A stretch of DNA of 64,000 nt from the NCBI GenBank assembly GCA_903930535.1, contig CAIYYX010000051.1, positions 1-64,000 of the forward strand. The letters are read 5' to 3'. Positions 42,906 through 51,229 of this stretch are shown piece after piece. The notes under the pieces are model-generated. The model did no database searches. It saw nothing but the letters and a program-made list of their open reading frames with translations, and was not told the DNA's origin. Position 1 is the first letter of the stretch. Each line of letters begins with the position of its first letter. The position numbers and the translations under genes were made by a program. This stretch comes from an uncultured Sterolibacterium sp. (GTDB lineage Bacteria; Pseudomonadota; Gammaproteobacteria; Burkholderiales; Rhodocyclaceae).

Positions 42906-43654
42906 CTAGCGCAAGCCTCTGCGGGCGAGCCACTTGCGCAACTCCTCCAGGAGAACCATCCCGATGGCAAAAGGGATGACGAAAAGCCAGACCTCCCCTG
43001 GAATGGGTGCGGTTCCCAGAAGGCTGTTACCCCATGGTGTGTAATCTATCAGCAGTATCAACGCGATTTCCAGCACCACGCCCCAGAGGATCAGGCGGTT
43101 GCCGAAGAGACCCGTCGAGAATACCGAGCGGATCGAGCTCCGGCAGACAAACACATTGACCACCTGCATGAGGATGATAGCGCACAGGGTCGCCGTGATC
43201 GCCTGCAGATAAAGCGGATGATTGGCCGCAAGCATCTGGCCATACCTCCAGCCGGCTCCGTAGAGCACATAGAGGAATGCCGCCATCGCGGCCGCAGCCT
43301 CCATTAGCCCCAGGAACAGATAGGCGCGCAGCGCCAGGGAAAGGTTTAACAACCGCTCGCCCTGGGGTCGTGGCGGCCGCCTCATGAGCTCGGCATCGGC
43401 TCTTTCCACGCCAGACCGAGAGCGGTGCGCATTTTCTGGTCGGCTGCGACACGGGCAAAAATGATTTCCGGTGCATCGAGGGCTAACTGGAGCTGGGTGC
43501 TGGAAAGCCTTTGCAACTGCTCACCGGTGACTTGTTCGACCCGGTTTGGATCGAACTCGCGCAGGCGATGGCTGGCCTCATCCGCGGACAACCCCGCTGC
43601 ACTGCTGCGGATGCTGGCGAGTGCATCTGCGACTGAGAGTTGGTGGATCCTCAT
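42906..43654 (-). pseudogene. cation-transporting P-type ATPase, internally deleted remnant
   Basis: Three pieces of one P-type ATPase remain in order on the minus strand. From 43654 comes the N-terminus (VADALASIRSSAAGLSADEASHRL), which then jumps to a phosphorylation-domain scrap (LALDAPEIIFARVAADQKMRTA). After a frameshift near 43400 comes the C-terminal membrane part (MRRPPRPQGERLLNLSLALRAYLF to the end). The DKTGT phosphorylation site, ATP-binding domain and first membrane helices are missing, so it cannot work. Intact relatives are about 900 residues. An intact Mg-type P-ATPase (mgtA) lies 2.3 kb away, which may have made this copy dispensable. Confidence 0.85.
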
Positions 43655-43712
43655 TTGCGCCGGCCAAGCCGGATCACTTCAGAAGAAACAATCCTACCCC
43701 CTCCAAAGCAAA

Positions 43713-43742
43713 AGGGGCGACGCGGAAAACCGCGTCGCCCCT
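43713..43742 (-). terminator. rho-independent terminator after the metallo-hydrolase gene
   Basis: A perfect 13-base stem, AGGGGCGACGCGG paired with CCGCGTCGCCCCT, with an AAAA loop on the plus strand. On the minus strand it is followed by TTTTGCTTT. It lies 26 bases after the stop of the gene at 43768-44739. Confidence 0.9.
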
Positions 43743-43767
43743 CGGCGAAATTCAATACGAGGCTAGC

Positions 43768-44739
43768 TCAGCATCCTGCGACGCATTTTCCACCGCTGTT
43801 GAATTCCATCGTCTTGCCGCTCAACGGAATATGGACTGGCACCTTGACGGCTTTGATGAAAGTCTCGGTCTTGCTCCCCGGCCGTACCTTGCCGCCAACG
43901 GTCCCGACTTCATTCGCGTGCGAGGCGATCACCGCACTGGGCTTGACCAGGTCGTTGATGACATAAGCCGCCTCCTTCGGGCCTGTGGAAAAGCCGTCGC
44001 CCATATTCATCACGGCGAGCTGGGCCTTGTAATAGCCCCGCACGACCTTGTCCTGCTCGGCCGTGATGCCCGTATCACCGGAGAGATAGAGCACGAGGCC
44101 GTTGCTGAACTGGAGCACATAGCCCGTAGCGTCGCCGACATAGCCGGCGATTCCCGCTGCCGCCATGCTCTTGCCCAGCTCGCCGTCGATGTAGTCAGGG
44201 TCGAGGCCATTGCTGTGGAAAGCGGGCACCGTCGCAATCTTCACGCCGCCGACCGTCACGCTGCCACCAAAGCGCGCAAGGATTGCATCGCTCGGATTGC
44301 CGCCGTTCGCCTTCAGCTTGTTGGCGAAGAAAGGCGGCATTTCGCTGCCGGTCACGATCTTCGCTTTCTTGGCCAGCGCGATATTCACCGTGTTCGAATT
44401 CGGCACCGCCGAGACCGAAACGTCGGGCTTGTCACAGCTGCCGGAATTGGGCGCCTTGTTGTGCGCATTGCCCAGATGGTCGCCATGCATGTGGCTGACG
44501 AGGATGATGTCAATCTTGCCCAGGCGGGGGTCGTTTGCTCCGGCGACCGTTCGACCGGCGTCGTAAAGAATGCGCGTGCCGTTTGGATCCTCGAAGATCA
44601 TCGCCCGGTCTTGCGGGCAAAACTCGCCCTCCTGGCCGCCAAGCGGCGTCACTTTCACATTGTCCGCCAAGGCTGGCTGCGCAATCACTGCAGCCATGCA
44701 GCCAACGGCTATTGTCCAAACCAGGAAATTCATTCTCAT
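43768..44739 (-). CDS. exported MBL-fold metallo-hydrolase
   Basis: A 323-residue protein with a signal peptide (LVWTIAVGCMAAVIAQPALA). The metal-binding motif VSHMHGDHLGN near residue 80 is the MBL-fold H-x-H-x-D-H. Later metal ligands are seen in PAFHSNGLD, YLSGDTG and IASHANEVG. This layout resembles the UlaG/YycJ-like L-ascorbate-6-P lactonase and N-acyl-phosphatidylethanolamine phospholipase-like group. The physiological substrate is unknown, but it should act in the periplasm. It is a single-gene unit with its own terminator. Confidence 0.85.
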   Translation of the reverse strand: MRMNFLVWTIAVGCMAAVIAQPALADNVKVTPLGGQEGEFCPQDRAMIFEDPNGTRILYDAGRTVAGANDPRLGKIDIILVSHMHGDHLGNAHNKAPNSGSCDKPDVSVSAVPNSNTVNIALAKKAKIVTGSEMPPFFANKLKANGGNPSDAILARFGGSVTVGGVKIATVPAFHSNGLDPDYIDGELGKSMAAAGIAGYVGDATGYVLQFSNGLVLYLSGDTGITAEQDKVVRGYYKAQLAVMNMGDGFSTGPKEAAYVINDLVKPSAVIASHANEVGTVGGKVRPGSKTETFIKAVKVPVHIPLSGKTMEFNSGGKCVAGC

Positions 44740-44894
44740 GCGGCTGTCCCCTGTCTCGTTTTCAAGAAAACCCTGAATTTCGATTGTCTCATATCGGCAT
44801 CTCGTTTAGGGTTGAAGCATCTATCGTACGCTAGGACCAGACCACCGGAGCAAGGCATAATCGTCGCCTCCTTGATGATTGCCAAGAACCCGAC

Positions 44895-45899
44895 ATGAGC
44901 AAACTCGCCAAACTGTCCGTCCTCGACCAGACCCCGGTCATCCATGGCCATTCGGTCGCCGATGCCATCGCGGCGACCATTGACCTCGCCCAGGCGGCGG
45001 ACCAGCTAGGCTATACCCGCTACTGGTGCGCCGAGCACCATGGTCTTCAGGCGGTGGCCAACCCCTGCCCCGAGGTCATGCTGGCTCGCCTGGGCAGCAT
45101 CACGAAGCGCATGCGCATCGGCTCCGGCGGCGTGATGCTGCCCTATTACAGCGCATTCAAGGTCGCCGAACAATTCCTCATGCTCGAAGCCTTGTTCCCC
45201 GGCCGCATCGATCTTGGCGTCGGCCGCGCCCCCGGCGGCACCATGAGCACGACGCGGGCCGTAGCCGGCGGGCGTTACGACAGCGATGTTTTCCCGCAGC
45301 AGGTCGCGGAACTCGCGGCCCTGTTTTCCGGCCAGCTGCCCGAGTCCCATCACGCCTATGGCGTGCTCCTGCAACCGGCCGTCGGCACGAGGCCACAACT
45401 GTGGATGCTCGGGTCCTCGGACTTTGGCGGTGCCCTGGCGGCGCAAACAGGCATACGCTTCGCCTTCGCTCACTTCATCAATGCCCAGTACGGCGATCAG
45501 GTGGCGCAGCTATACCGCCAGCAGTTCGCTGCGGGCCATGAGCAGGAGCCCTACTGCGCCGTGGCGCTGTTCGTGATTTGCGCCGACAGTGAAGCAGAAG
45601 CGAAGGATCTTGCCGCCGCTGTGGACCTGCGTCGCGTCCAGATGGCCTACGGCATCGACGAACCTATCCCGACGGTGGACCAGGCGCGCGGTCTGCAATA
45701 CACAGAGCGCGACCGGCAAATCATCGAGAAGGAGCGGCCAAGAAGCATCGTCGGCACGCCAGGTCAGGTGGCCGAGCGCATGCTGGAAATCCAGGCGCGC
45801 TTTGCCGCCGACGAGATCATAGTCCTGACGGTGGCGGCGAGCTACAGCGCCCGTCTGCGCTCCTACGAACTTCTGGCCGCGGCCTTCGAACTAAACTAA
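44895..45899 (+). CDS. LLM class flavin-dependent oxidoreductase
   Basis: A 334-residue protein of the bacterial luciferase-like monooxygenase group. The N-terminal pattern LSVLDQTPVIHGHSVADAIAATIDLAQAAD and the segment YWCAEHHGLQAVANPCPEVMLARLG fit the MsnO8/YhbW type. GRIDLGVGRAPGG near residue 110 is the conserved loop. Such enzymes use reduced flavin (FMNH2 or F420) and O2; many are of unknown substrate. It is six bases from the converging mgtA gene. Confidence 0.9.
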   Translation: MSKLAKLSVLDQTPVIHGHSVADAIAATIDLAQAADQLGYTRYWCAEHHGLQAVANPCPEVMLARLGSITKRMRIGSGGVMLPYYSAFKVAEQFLMLEALFPGRIDLGVGRAPGGTMSTTRAVAGGRYDSDVFPQQVAELAALFSGQLPESHHAYGVLLQPAVGTRPQLWMLGSSDFGGALAAQTGIRFAFAHFINAQYGDQVAQLYRQQFAAGHEQEPYCAVALFVICADSEAEAKDLAAAVDLRRVQMAYGIDEPIPTVDQARGLQYTERDRQIIEKERPRSIVGTPGQVAERMLEIQARFAADEIIVLTVAASYSARLRSYELLAAAFELN

Positions 45900-45904
45900 C
45901 TTCG

Positions 45905-48604
45905 TCAGCCCAGGCCGAAGCGGCGGATCAGCCAGGTCTTCACCCATTGGGTCAGACTCATGTAGGTGAGCAGGATGGCCGTGAGTGCGAACCAGTATTG
46001 ATGCGGCAAGGCAACCAGGTTCAGGGCATGGGCGAACTGCGAGTAAGGCAGCGTCACACCGATGACGCAGATGGTCAGGGTCATCATCATCAGGGGAAGA
46101 CTGGCCTTGCTTTCCAGGAAGGGAATCTTGCCGGTGCGGATGACATGCACGATCAGCGTCTGGGACAGCAGAGACTCGACGAACCAGCCGGTCTGGAAGA
46201 GTTCAGGCTTGTCCCAGGCGCCGAACACATAAAGCAGGGTGAAGAAGGTCGCATAGTCGAATATCGAACTGATCGGTCCGATGAAGAACATGAAACGCGC
46301 GATGTTGCCGATATCCCATTGGCGCGGCAGGCTGACGTACTCTTCATCGACGGTATCGGTGGCCACCGCCGTCTGCGAGAAGTCGTAGAGCAGGTTGTTG
46401 AAAAGAATCTGTACCGGCGCCATGGGAAGGAAAGGCAGGAAGGCCGAGGCACCCAGCACGCTGAACATATTTCCAAAATTGGAGGAGGCGCCCATCTTGA
46501 TGTACTTCACGATGTTGCCGAACACCTTTCTGCCCTCTATCACCCCCTCCTCCAGAACCATCAGGCTTTTTTCGAGCAGGATGATGTCCGCGGACTCCTT
46601 GGCGATGTCCACCGCAGTATCGACCGAGATGCCGACATCGGCGGCCTTCAATGCCGGGCCGTCGTTGATGCCGTCGCCCAGGAAGCCGACGACGTGGCCT
46701 TTCAGGTGCAGCGCCTTGATGACCCGCGCCTTCTGCTGCGGCGAGAGCTTGGCGAAGACCGAGACCCGCTCCGCCAGTTCGGCCAGCGCCAGGTCGGTGA
46801 GTTTCTCTATTTCGCTGCCCAAGACCACATGCTCAACTTCCAATCCCACTTCGCGGCAGACCTTGCGCGTCACCACTTCATTGTCTCCGGTCAGGATCTT
46901 CACGGCGACGCCATGCTTGCGCAGCATGCTGATGGCCGCCGCTGCACTCTCCTTTGGCGGATCCAGGAAGGCGATGTAGCCGGTCAGGATCAGGTCTGAT
47001 TCGTCCGCCAGGGTGTAGATCTTCTGGCCGACTGGAATCTCCTTGTAGGCCACGGCAATGACCCGGAAGCCGTCCTCGTTGAGGTCATTCACCACATAGC
47101 GCAGATCCTCGAGGTGGCCTGACTCCGCAGGAACGACGTTGCCGGCGAGTTCCGTCCGATTGCAGACATTGAATACCTCCTCAACCGCGCCCTTGCAGAT
47201 GAGGATGTGCTTGCCGCCATTCTCCTCGACGACCACAGACATGCGGCGCCTCTGGAAGTCGAAGGGAATCTCATCCACCTTGGCGAAGCTCTCGGCGACA
47301 TGAAGCTTCTCGCGGACCTCGGCATGCTCCAGCACCGCCACGTCGAGCAGATTCTTGAGGCCAGACTGGTAATGGCTGTTGAGGTAGGCGTATTCGAGCA
47401 CATGCTCGCTCTCGTTGCCGGCGATATCGACATGTCTTTCGAGAAACACCTTGTCCTGGGTGAGGGTGCCGGTCTTGTCTGTGCACAGCACATCCATCGC
47501 GCCGAAGTTCTGGATGGAGTTGAGCCTTTTCACGATGACCTTCTTGCGCGACATGGCGATGGCGCCCTTGGCAAGATTGATGGTGACTATCATCGGCAAC
47601 ATCTCGGGCGTGAGTCCGACCGCCACGGCCACTGCGAACAGCAAGGCCTCCATCCAGTCGCCCTTGGAGAAACCGTTGATCAGGAAGACAAGAGGCACCA
47701 TCACCAGCATGAAACGTATCATCAGCCAGGTGAACTTCTCGATGCCGAGGTCGAAGCTGGTCTGCAGGCGCAGGCCTGCGACCGTCTGGGCAATGGAGCC
47801 GAAATAGGTCGAGGCTCCGGTGGCGACGACGACCGCAACCGAGGTCCCGGAAACCACATTGGTGCCCATGAAGCAGATGTTGGGCATTTCCAGCACTGAC
47901 TTGATGTCAGGACTCGCAGCGCCGGGGAATTTTTCCTTTGGCATGGCCTCGCCGGTGAGCGCCGCCTCGTTTACGAACAAGTCTTTCGCCGAAAGAATGC
48001 GAAGGTCCGCCGGAACCATGTCGCCGGCCGAGAGATGGATGATGTCGCCCGGCACGACATGAGAGAGCGGGATTTCAGTGGTATGCGAAGGCCGGATATT
48101 GAGCTTGACCTGAAAATGGCGATTCACCTCTTCCGGAACCCCTGCGGTCACATCCTTCCTCAGCACGGAGGCAGTCGTTCTCACCATTTCGCGCAGTTTC
48201 TCGGCGGCCTTGTTGGAGCGGAACTCCTGGATGAAGGACAACAGTCCGGAGAGCAGCACCATGATGGAGATCACGACGGCACCCTTGATCTCACCGGTGA
48301 GGAAGGAAACGGTGGCCAGGCCCAGGAGCAGCAGAGACAGGGGCGTAGCGAAGTGCCCCAGCAATTGGCGCGGCGCACTCCTGGCCTGCTCGTGGGCAAC
48401 CTCGTTCTTGCCGTAATTTTCCAGCCTTGCCAGGGCATCACGCTCCAGCAGTCCTTCAAAGGAGGCGTCGAGTTGGCTCAGCACAGCGTCGCTATCGAGA
48501 CAGGCAATTCTCAGAATTTCGGCCTGCCCAGGCCGAGACTGCTCGCGTCCGCTGCCTGCCGATCCCGTAAAGGAACCCAACCGTCCAGGTATTTTCAGCG
48601 CCAT
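45905..48604 (-). CDS. mgtA: magnesium-translocating P-type ATPase
   Basis: An 899-residue P3B-type ATPase that imports Mg2+. The phosphorylation site is CTDKTGTLTQD near residue 376. The actuator-domain loop is NEAALTGEAMPKEK, the hinge motif is GFLGDGINDGPALK, and the C-terminal helices include PVQILFNNLLYDFSQTAVATDTVD, typical of MgtA. The N-terminal 50 residues are hydrophilic. It stands alone upstream of a 506-base non-coding stretch that also holds the hsp20 promoter. No recognised Mg2+ riboswitch was seen in its leader. It complements the Nramp/MgtE-like operon in a metal-handling region. Confidence 0.93.
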   Translation of the reverse strand: MALKIPGRLGSFTGSAGSGREQSRPGQAEILRIACLDSDAVLSQLDASFEGLLERDALARLENYGKNEVAHEQARSAPRQLLGHFATPLSLLLLGLATVSFLTGEIKGAVVISIMVLLSGLLSFIQEFRSNKAAEKLREMVRTTASVLRKDVTAGVPEEVNRHFQVKLNIRPSHTTEIPLSHVVPGDIIHLSAGDMVPADLRILSAKDLFVNEAALTGEAMPKEKFPGAASPDIKSVLEMPNICFMGTNVVSGTSVAVVVATGASTYFGSIAQTVAGLRLQTSFDLGIEKFTWLMIRFMLVMVPLVFLINGFSKGDWMEALLFAVAVAVGLTPEMLPMIVTINLAKGAIAMSRKKVIVKRLNSIQNFGAMDVLCTDKTGTLTQDKVFLERHVDIAGNESEHVLEYAYLNSHYQSGLKNLLDVAVLEHAEVREKLHVAESFAKVDEIPFDFQRRRMSVVVEENGGKHILICKGAVEEVFNVCNRTELAGNVVPAESGHLEDLRYVVNDLNEDGFRVIAVAYKEIPVGQKIYTLADESDLILTGYIAFLDPPKESAAAAISMLRKHGVAVKILTGDNEVVTRKVCREVGLEVEHVVLGSEIEKLTDLALAELAERVSVFAKLSPQQKARVIKALHLKGHVVGFLGDGINDGPALKAADVGISVDTAVDIAKESADIILLEKSLMVLEEGVIEGRKVFGNIVKYIKMGASSNFGNMFSVLGASAFLPFLPMAPVQILFNNLLYDFSQTAVATDTVDEEYVSLPRQWDIGNIARFMFFIGPISSIFDYATFFTLLYVFGAWDKPELFQTGWFVESLLSQTLIVHVIRTGKIPFLESKASLPLMMMTLTICVIGVTLPYSQFAHALNLVALPHQYWFALTAILLTYMSLTQWVKTWLIRRFGLG

Positions 48605-48979
48605 GCCCTTCTCCTAATCCTGGAAATGTGAGCGGACGCATGACCCGGCAGACGAAACACCCTCTGCACGGTCATACGTTCAACAATAATATTGGGCTGA
48701 AACCCACGGCAAGACACCGCGGATGACTGCTCCGATCTTCCCCAGCCTCTTCGCCCGGCAGGAAAGCCCCGTGAGCAGTATATGAATACCGTGTTACGAG
48801 AACTTTAAAGCGCTAGGCGTCGAAGCATTTACAACAGCTACTGTCCAAGGCAATTGCCCCCTGAAATGAAGACGCGCGAAATCTACGCCGCGCGTCTGCC
48901 CCTGTCAACGCTTTATTGCATTCATCCTTGAGCCTGAATCCAGCCTCAAGAAACCCGGCCCATTGACCTTGGTCGGCAT

Positions 48980-49008
48980 TTGACTTTTTTGCAGGTGAAA
49001 TCTATATT
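48980..49008 (+). promoter_or_regulatory. sigma-70-type promoter of hsp20
   Basis: TTGACT at 48980-48985 and TATATT at 49003-49008 with a 17-base spacer. The expected start point near 49015 gives a leader of about 95 bases before the ATG. No heat-shock sigma-32 box was recognised. Confidence 0.65.
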
Positions 49009-49043
49009 AATTGCATGACATCGACGTAATATGATAACGCATC

Positions 49044-49075
49044 GTCGGCAGCAACAGATGTCTGTTGGCGCCGAC
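49044..49075 (+). promoter_or_regulatory. large hairpin in the hsp20 leader
   Basis: GTCGGC (49044-49049) pairs with GCCGAC (49070-49075). The inner CAACAGA (49052-49058) pairs with TCTGTTG (49061-49067) around a TG centre, with a 2x2 internal mismatch. It ends about 20 bases before the AAGAGGAG ribosome site. It may be an operator or an RNA structure affecting translation. Confidence 0.5.
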
Positions 49076-49110
49076 AGAGTCCGACACTTTCTTTCAAGAG
49101 GAGAATCATC

Positions 49111-49554
49111 ATGGCAAACATCACCCGTTTCGATCCCTTCAACGAACTCACCCGCCTCGATCCCTTCAATATGGATGACTTCCTCAAGGGTTTCATGCTC
49201 AGGCCCGTTTTCCGTGGGCTTGAGGCAGAACCGCAAATCAAGGTGGACGTCACGGAAGAGGACAAGGCCTATCTGGTCAAGGCGGAAATTCCCGGCGTAA
49301 AGAAAGAGGATATCCACGTCTCCATAGAAGGCAACCAAGTCTCCATCAGCGCCGAAGTCAAGCAGGAAAAGGAAGAAAAGGAAGGCAAGAAACTACTTCG
49401 CAGCGAGCGCTATTACGGCAAGGTCTATCGCAGCTTCAGCCTTGACCAGGAAGTCGATCAGGGCGGCGCCCAGGCAAAGTACTCCGACGGCGTGCTCGAG
49501 GTGACGCTGCCCAAGAAACCCGGGACCGCAGCCAAGCAAATCACCGTTTCATGA
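49111..49554 (+). CDS. Hsp20/alpha-crystallin family small heat shock protein
   Basis: A 147-residue small heat shock protein that holds unfolded proteins. The alpha-crystallin domain (about residues 42-135) includes PQIKVDVTEEDKAYLVKAEIPGV and the conserved KYSDGVLEVTLPKK, equivalent to the A-x-x-x-x-G-V-L motif. The N-terminal arm has a repeated RFDPFNEL/RLDPFNMD pattern. The C-terminal anchoring I-x-I/V is weakly represented by KQITVS. AAGAGGAG precedes the ATG. It is followed by a groES remnant, so a former chaperone cluster may have been here. Confidence 0.93.
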   Translation: MANITRFDPFNELTRLDPFNMDDFLKGFMLRPVFRGLEAEPQIKVDVTEEDKAYLVKAEIPGVKKEDIHVSIEGNQVSISAEVKQEKEEKEGKKLLRSERYYGKVYRSFSLDQEVDQGGAQAKYSDGVLEVTLPKKPGTAAKQITVS

Positions 49555-49615
49555 GCGACACCTCACCCTTCCATCAGGCACCGTGGAGGGGTGAGTTCAT
49601 CGAGGAGCGAGGACC

Positions 49616-49742
49616 ATGAGCATTCGCCCGCTGCATGACCGCCTCCTGGTGAAGGGCGGAAGCAGGACTTCAGTCCGCTTCAAGCACCGTCATCCCGGAT
49701 AAGGCCGCGGAAGAGTCAGACCAGGGCGAGGTCGTCGCGGTG
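49616..49742 (+). pseudogene. groES (co-chaperonin) remnant
   Basis: The ATG at 49616 has an AGGAG ribosome site. The first 13 codons read MSIRPLHDRLLVK, the normal GroES start. An unrelated 27-base stretch and a +1 frameshift follow. GroES text then resumes in another frame from 49683 (VIPDKAAEESDQGEVVAV). The first frame stops at 49702, and the rest of GroES is gone. The functional groES must be elsewhere. Confidence 0.85.
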
Positions 49743-49791
49743 ATCCGGGTCAGCGCCGCCATCGCGACCGGAATGAAGGAAAAGTGCCGTT

Positions 49792-49838
49792 GTCGGGCTG
49801 CACCCGTCTGGGTGTCCCCATCGAAAGCCCGACCTACG
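49792..49838. repeat. REP-like palindromic element, copy B
   Basis: A 47-base element with GTCGGGCT and AGCCCGAC ends, followed by CCTACG. An inner CACCC / GGGTG stem gives it a cruciform look. Its 42-base core is 39/42 identical to the reverse complement of copy A at 18221-18267. It lies between the groES remnant and the end of the flavoprotein gene. Confidence 0.8.
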
Positions 49839-49862
49839 CATCAACGGCAGCATGACTGACCA

Positions 49863-51119
49863 CTAGTCCGGCAATGCAACTTTCTGATCGGTGCTGAATT
49901 GGTAATCCCGGAACACATGTTCAGCGCTCAAGATCTGGTAGCTGCCGTCTTCCAGGCGGCGGGTGGTGTCCTTGAGGCGGTAGGTGTATTGGCCGCAGGT
50001 CCAGCAGTCGAAATTGCGCATGTGGGTACACAGGCAGGTCTTGTCCAACACGGAGATGTGCTTGGTCTTTTTCTTGGCCTTGGCATGGGCTCCAACCTCG
50101 CGATTGTAGGCTATGACGTAGGCGCAGCTTCCTGTGCCATCGAGCAGATAGCCATAGGCTTCGCAGTTGGGGCGGATGCCGGAGCCGATCGCCGGGCTGT
50201 TCTTCAGCATGCGCATCGGATAACCGGTCGGGGAGATGGTGTTGACCTCGATGTCATCCTCGCTCGCCTTGAAATACTCCTGCTGCACCTCCGCCGGCAG
50301 GCCGCATTCTTGCGCCACGGTAAAGCGAGTCGCCACCTGCACCGCCGCGGCACCCTTCTCGAGGAATGAAACGGCATCGCTGCCGGTGAAAATGCCGCCA
50401 GCCGGGATAAGAGGAATGGCCAATTGTTCGGACTGCAGATACTGCTGGATTTCGCTGACAATGAGGAGCAGGTCATACTTCGCCCAGTCCATGCCGAAAC
50501 CCAGGTGACCGCCGGCCAGAGGCCCCTCCACCACAATGTAGTCTGGAAGTCGATTGAGTTTGGCGTTCTTGCGCAGGAATAGCTGCAGCGCACGCAATGA
50601 TGAAACGATGATGCCGAGCTTGGCATCGCGAAAGCGCGGATGATCCGCAATCAATGCGAAAGAACCGAGATGCAACCCGGCGGAAAGCGTGATGCCGTCG
50701 ATACCCGCATCCAGGGCAGAACTAAGACGCACGCGCAGTGTTTCGCGGGGTGCGTTCATGGTCAGTTTCTCCATGCAGTTGACGAAAATCATGCCCTCGC
50801 CAATCTTTGCCTCCATGGTTCGGCCGACATGGTTATGCGTCGCCTCGGAGAGCCGTCCGAGATCGAAATGAACTGGGGACTTGTCCGCACTGGCGACATT
50901 GAATTTGTAAAGTTTGAGCTTTTCCTTTACAAAATGCGTCTTGAATCGCCGGTCGGAAACAGTGGGCACCATGGCGTCAGAAATATGACCTATGCCGCCC
51001 AAACGCGCTGCCTCTAACGCAAGCTCTGCCGTCGAGATATCAACACCCATGCCGCCGATCATGATAGGCACCAGTTCCTGCTTGCCGAACCGCAGGCGAA
51101 AATCATCCACACATTTCAT
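49863..51119 (-). CDS. nitronate monooxygenase-like flavoprotein with C-terminal Cys cluster
   Basis: A 418-residue FMN-dependent TIM-barrel protein of the nitronate monooxygenase / 2-nitropropane dioxygenase / FabK superfamily. The opening PIMIGGMGVDISTAELALEAARLGGIGHIS, the central VEGPLAGGHLGFG with the catalytic-type His, and the FMN phosphate loop IPAGGIFTGSDAVSFLEKGAAAVQVATRF are clear. An extra C-terminal part of about 100 residues carries several cysteines in KTCLCTHMRNFDCWTCGQY, possibly a metal or iron-sulfur site. It lies 111 bases after two CoA-ligase genes on the same strand, so it may be the third gene of that operon. It could be a monooxygenase or a double-bond reductase for an acyl-CoA. 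Confidence 0.85.
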   Translation of the reverse strand: MKCVDDFRLRFGKQELVPIMIGGMGVDISTAELALEAARLGGIGHISDAMVPTVSDRRFKTHFVKEKLKLYKFNVASADKSPVHFDLGRLSEATHNHVGRTMEAKIGEGMIFVNCMEKLTMNAPRETLRVRLSSALDAGIDGITLSAGLHLGSFALIADHPRFRDAKLGIIVSSLRALQLFLRKNAKLNRLPDYIVVEGPLAGGHLGFGMDWAKYDLLLIVSEIQQYLQSEQLAIPLIPAGGIFTGSDAVSFLEKGAAAVQVATRFTVAQECGLPAEVQQEYFKASEDDIEVNTISPTGYPMRMLKNSPAIGSGIRPNCEAYGYLLDGTGSCAYVIAYNREVGAHAKAKKKTKHISVLDKTCLCTHMRNFDCWTCGQYTYRLKDTTRRLEDGSYQILSAEHVFRDYQFSTDQKVALPD

Positions 51120-51229
51120 TGCTATCCTTCGGCTGCCTTCGACTCTATAAAGGGATTTCCAGCGCAGCGCCTACAAAATCAGGCACAGTCATGGGAAAGA
51201 ATTCTACTCCATAGCTGCGGGGTCATCGC

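Larger units (their letters stand above)
48605..49110. other. 506-base intergenic region between mgtA and hsp20
   Basis: No convincing gene is seen. It contains a hairpin with stem AGACGCGCG / CGCGCGTCT at 48870-48897, which lacks a clear T tract. It also holds the hsp20 promoter at 48980-49008 and the large palindrome at 49044-49075. The part 48660-48860 holds nothing I can assign; it may carry the mgtA leader on the minus strand. Confidence 0.5.

Noticed and set aside
43546-44898. 450-codon plus-strand frame opposite the metallo-hydrolase
   Set aside because: The minus-strand gene has a signal peptide, an MBL motif and its own terminator. The plus frame has only low-complexity Arg/His text.
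48605-48860. Possible magnesium riboswitch leader of mgtA
   Set aside because: No M-box or MgtL-like leader peptide could be recognised by eye.
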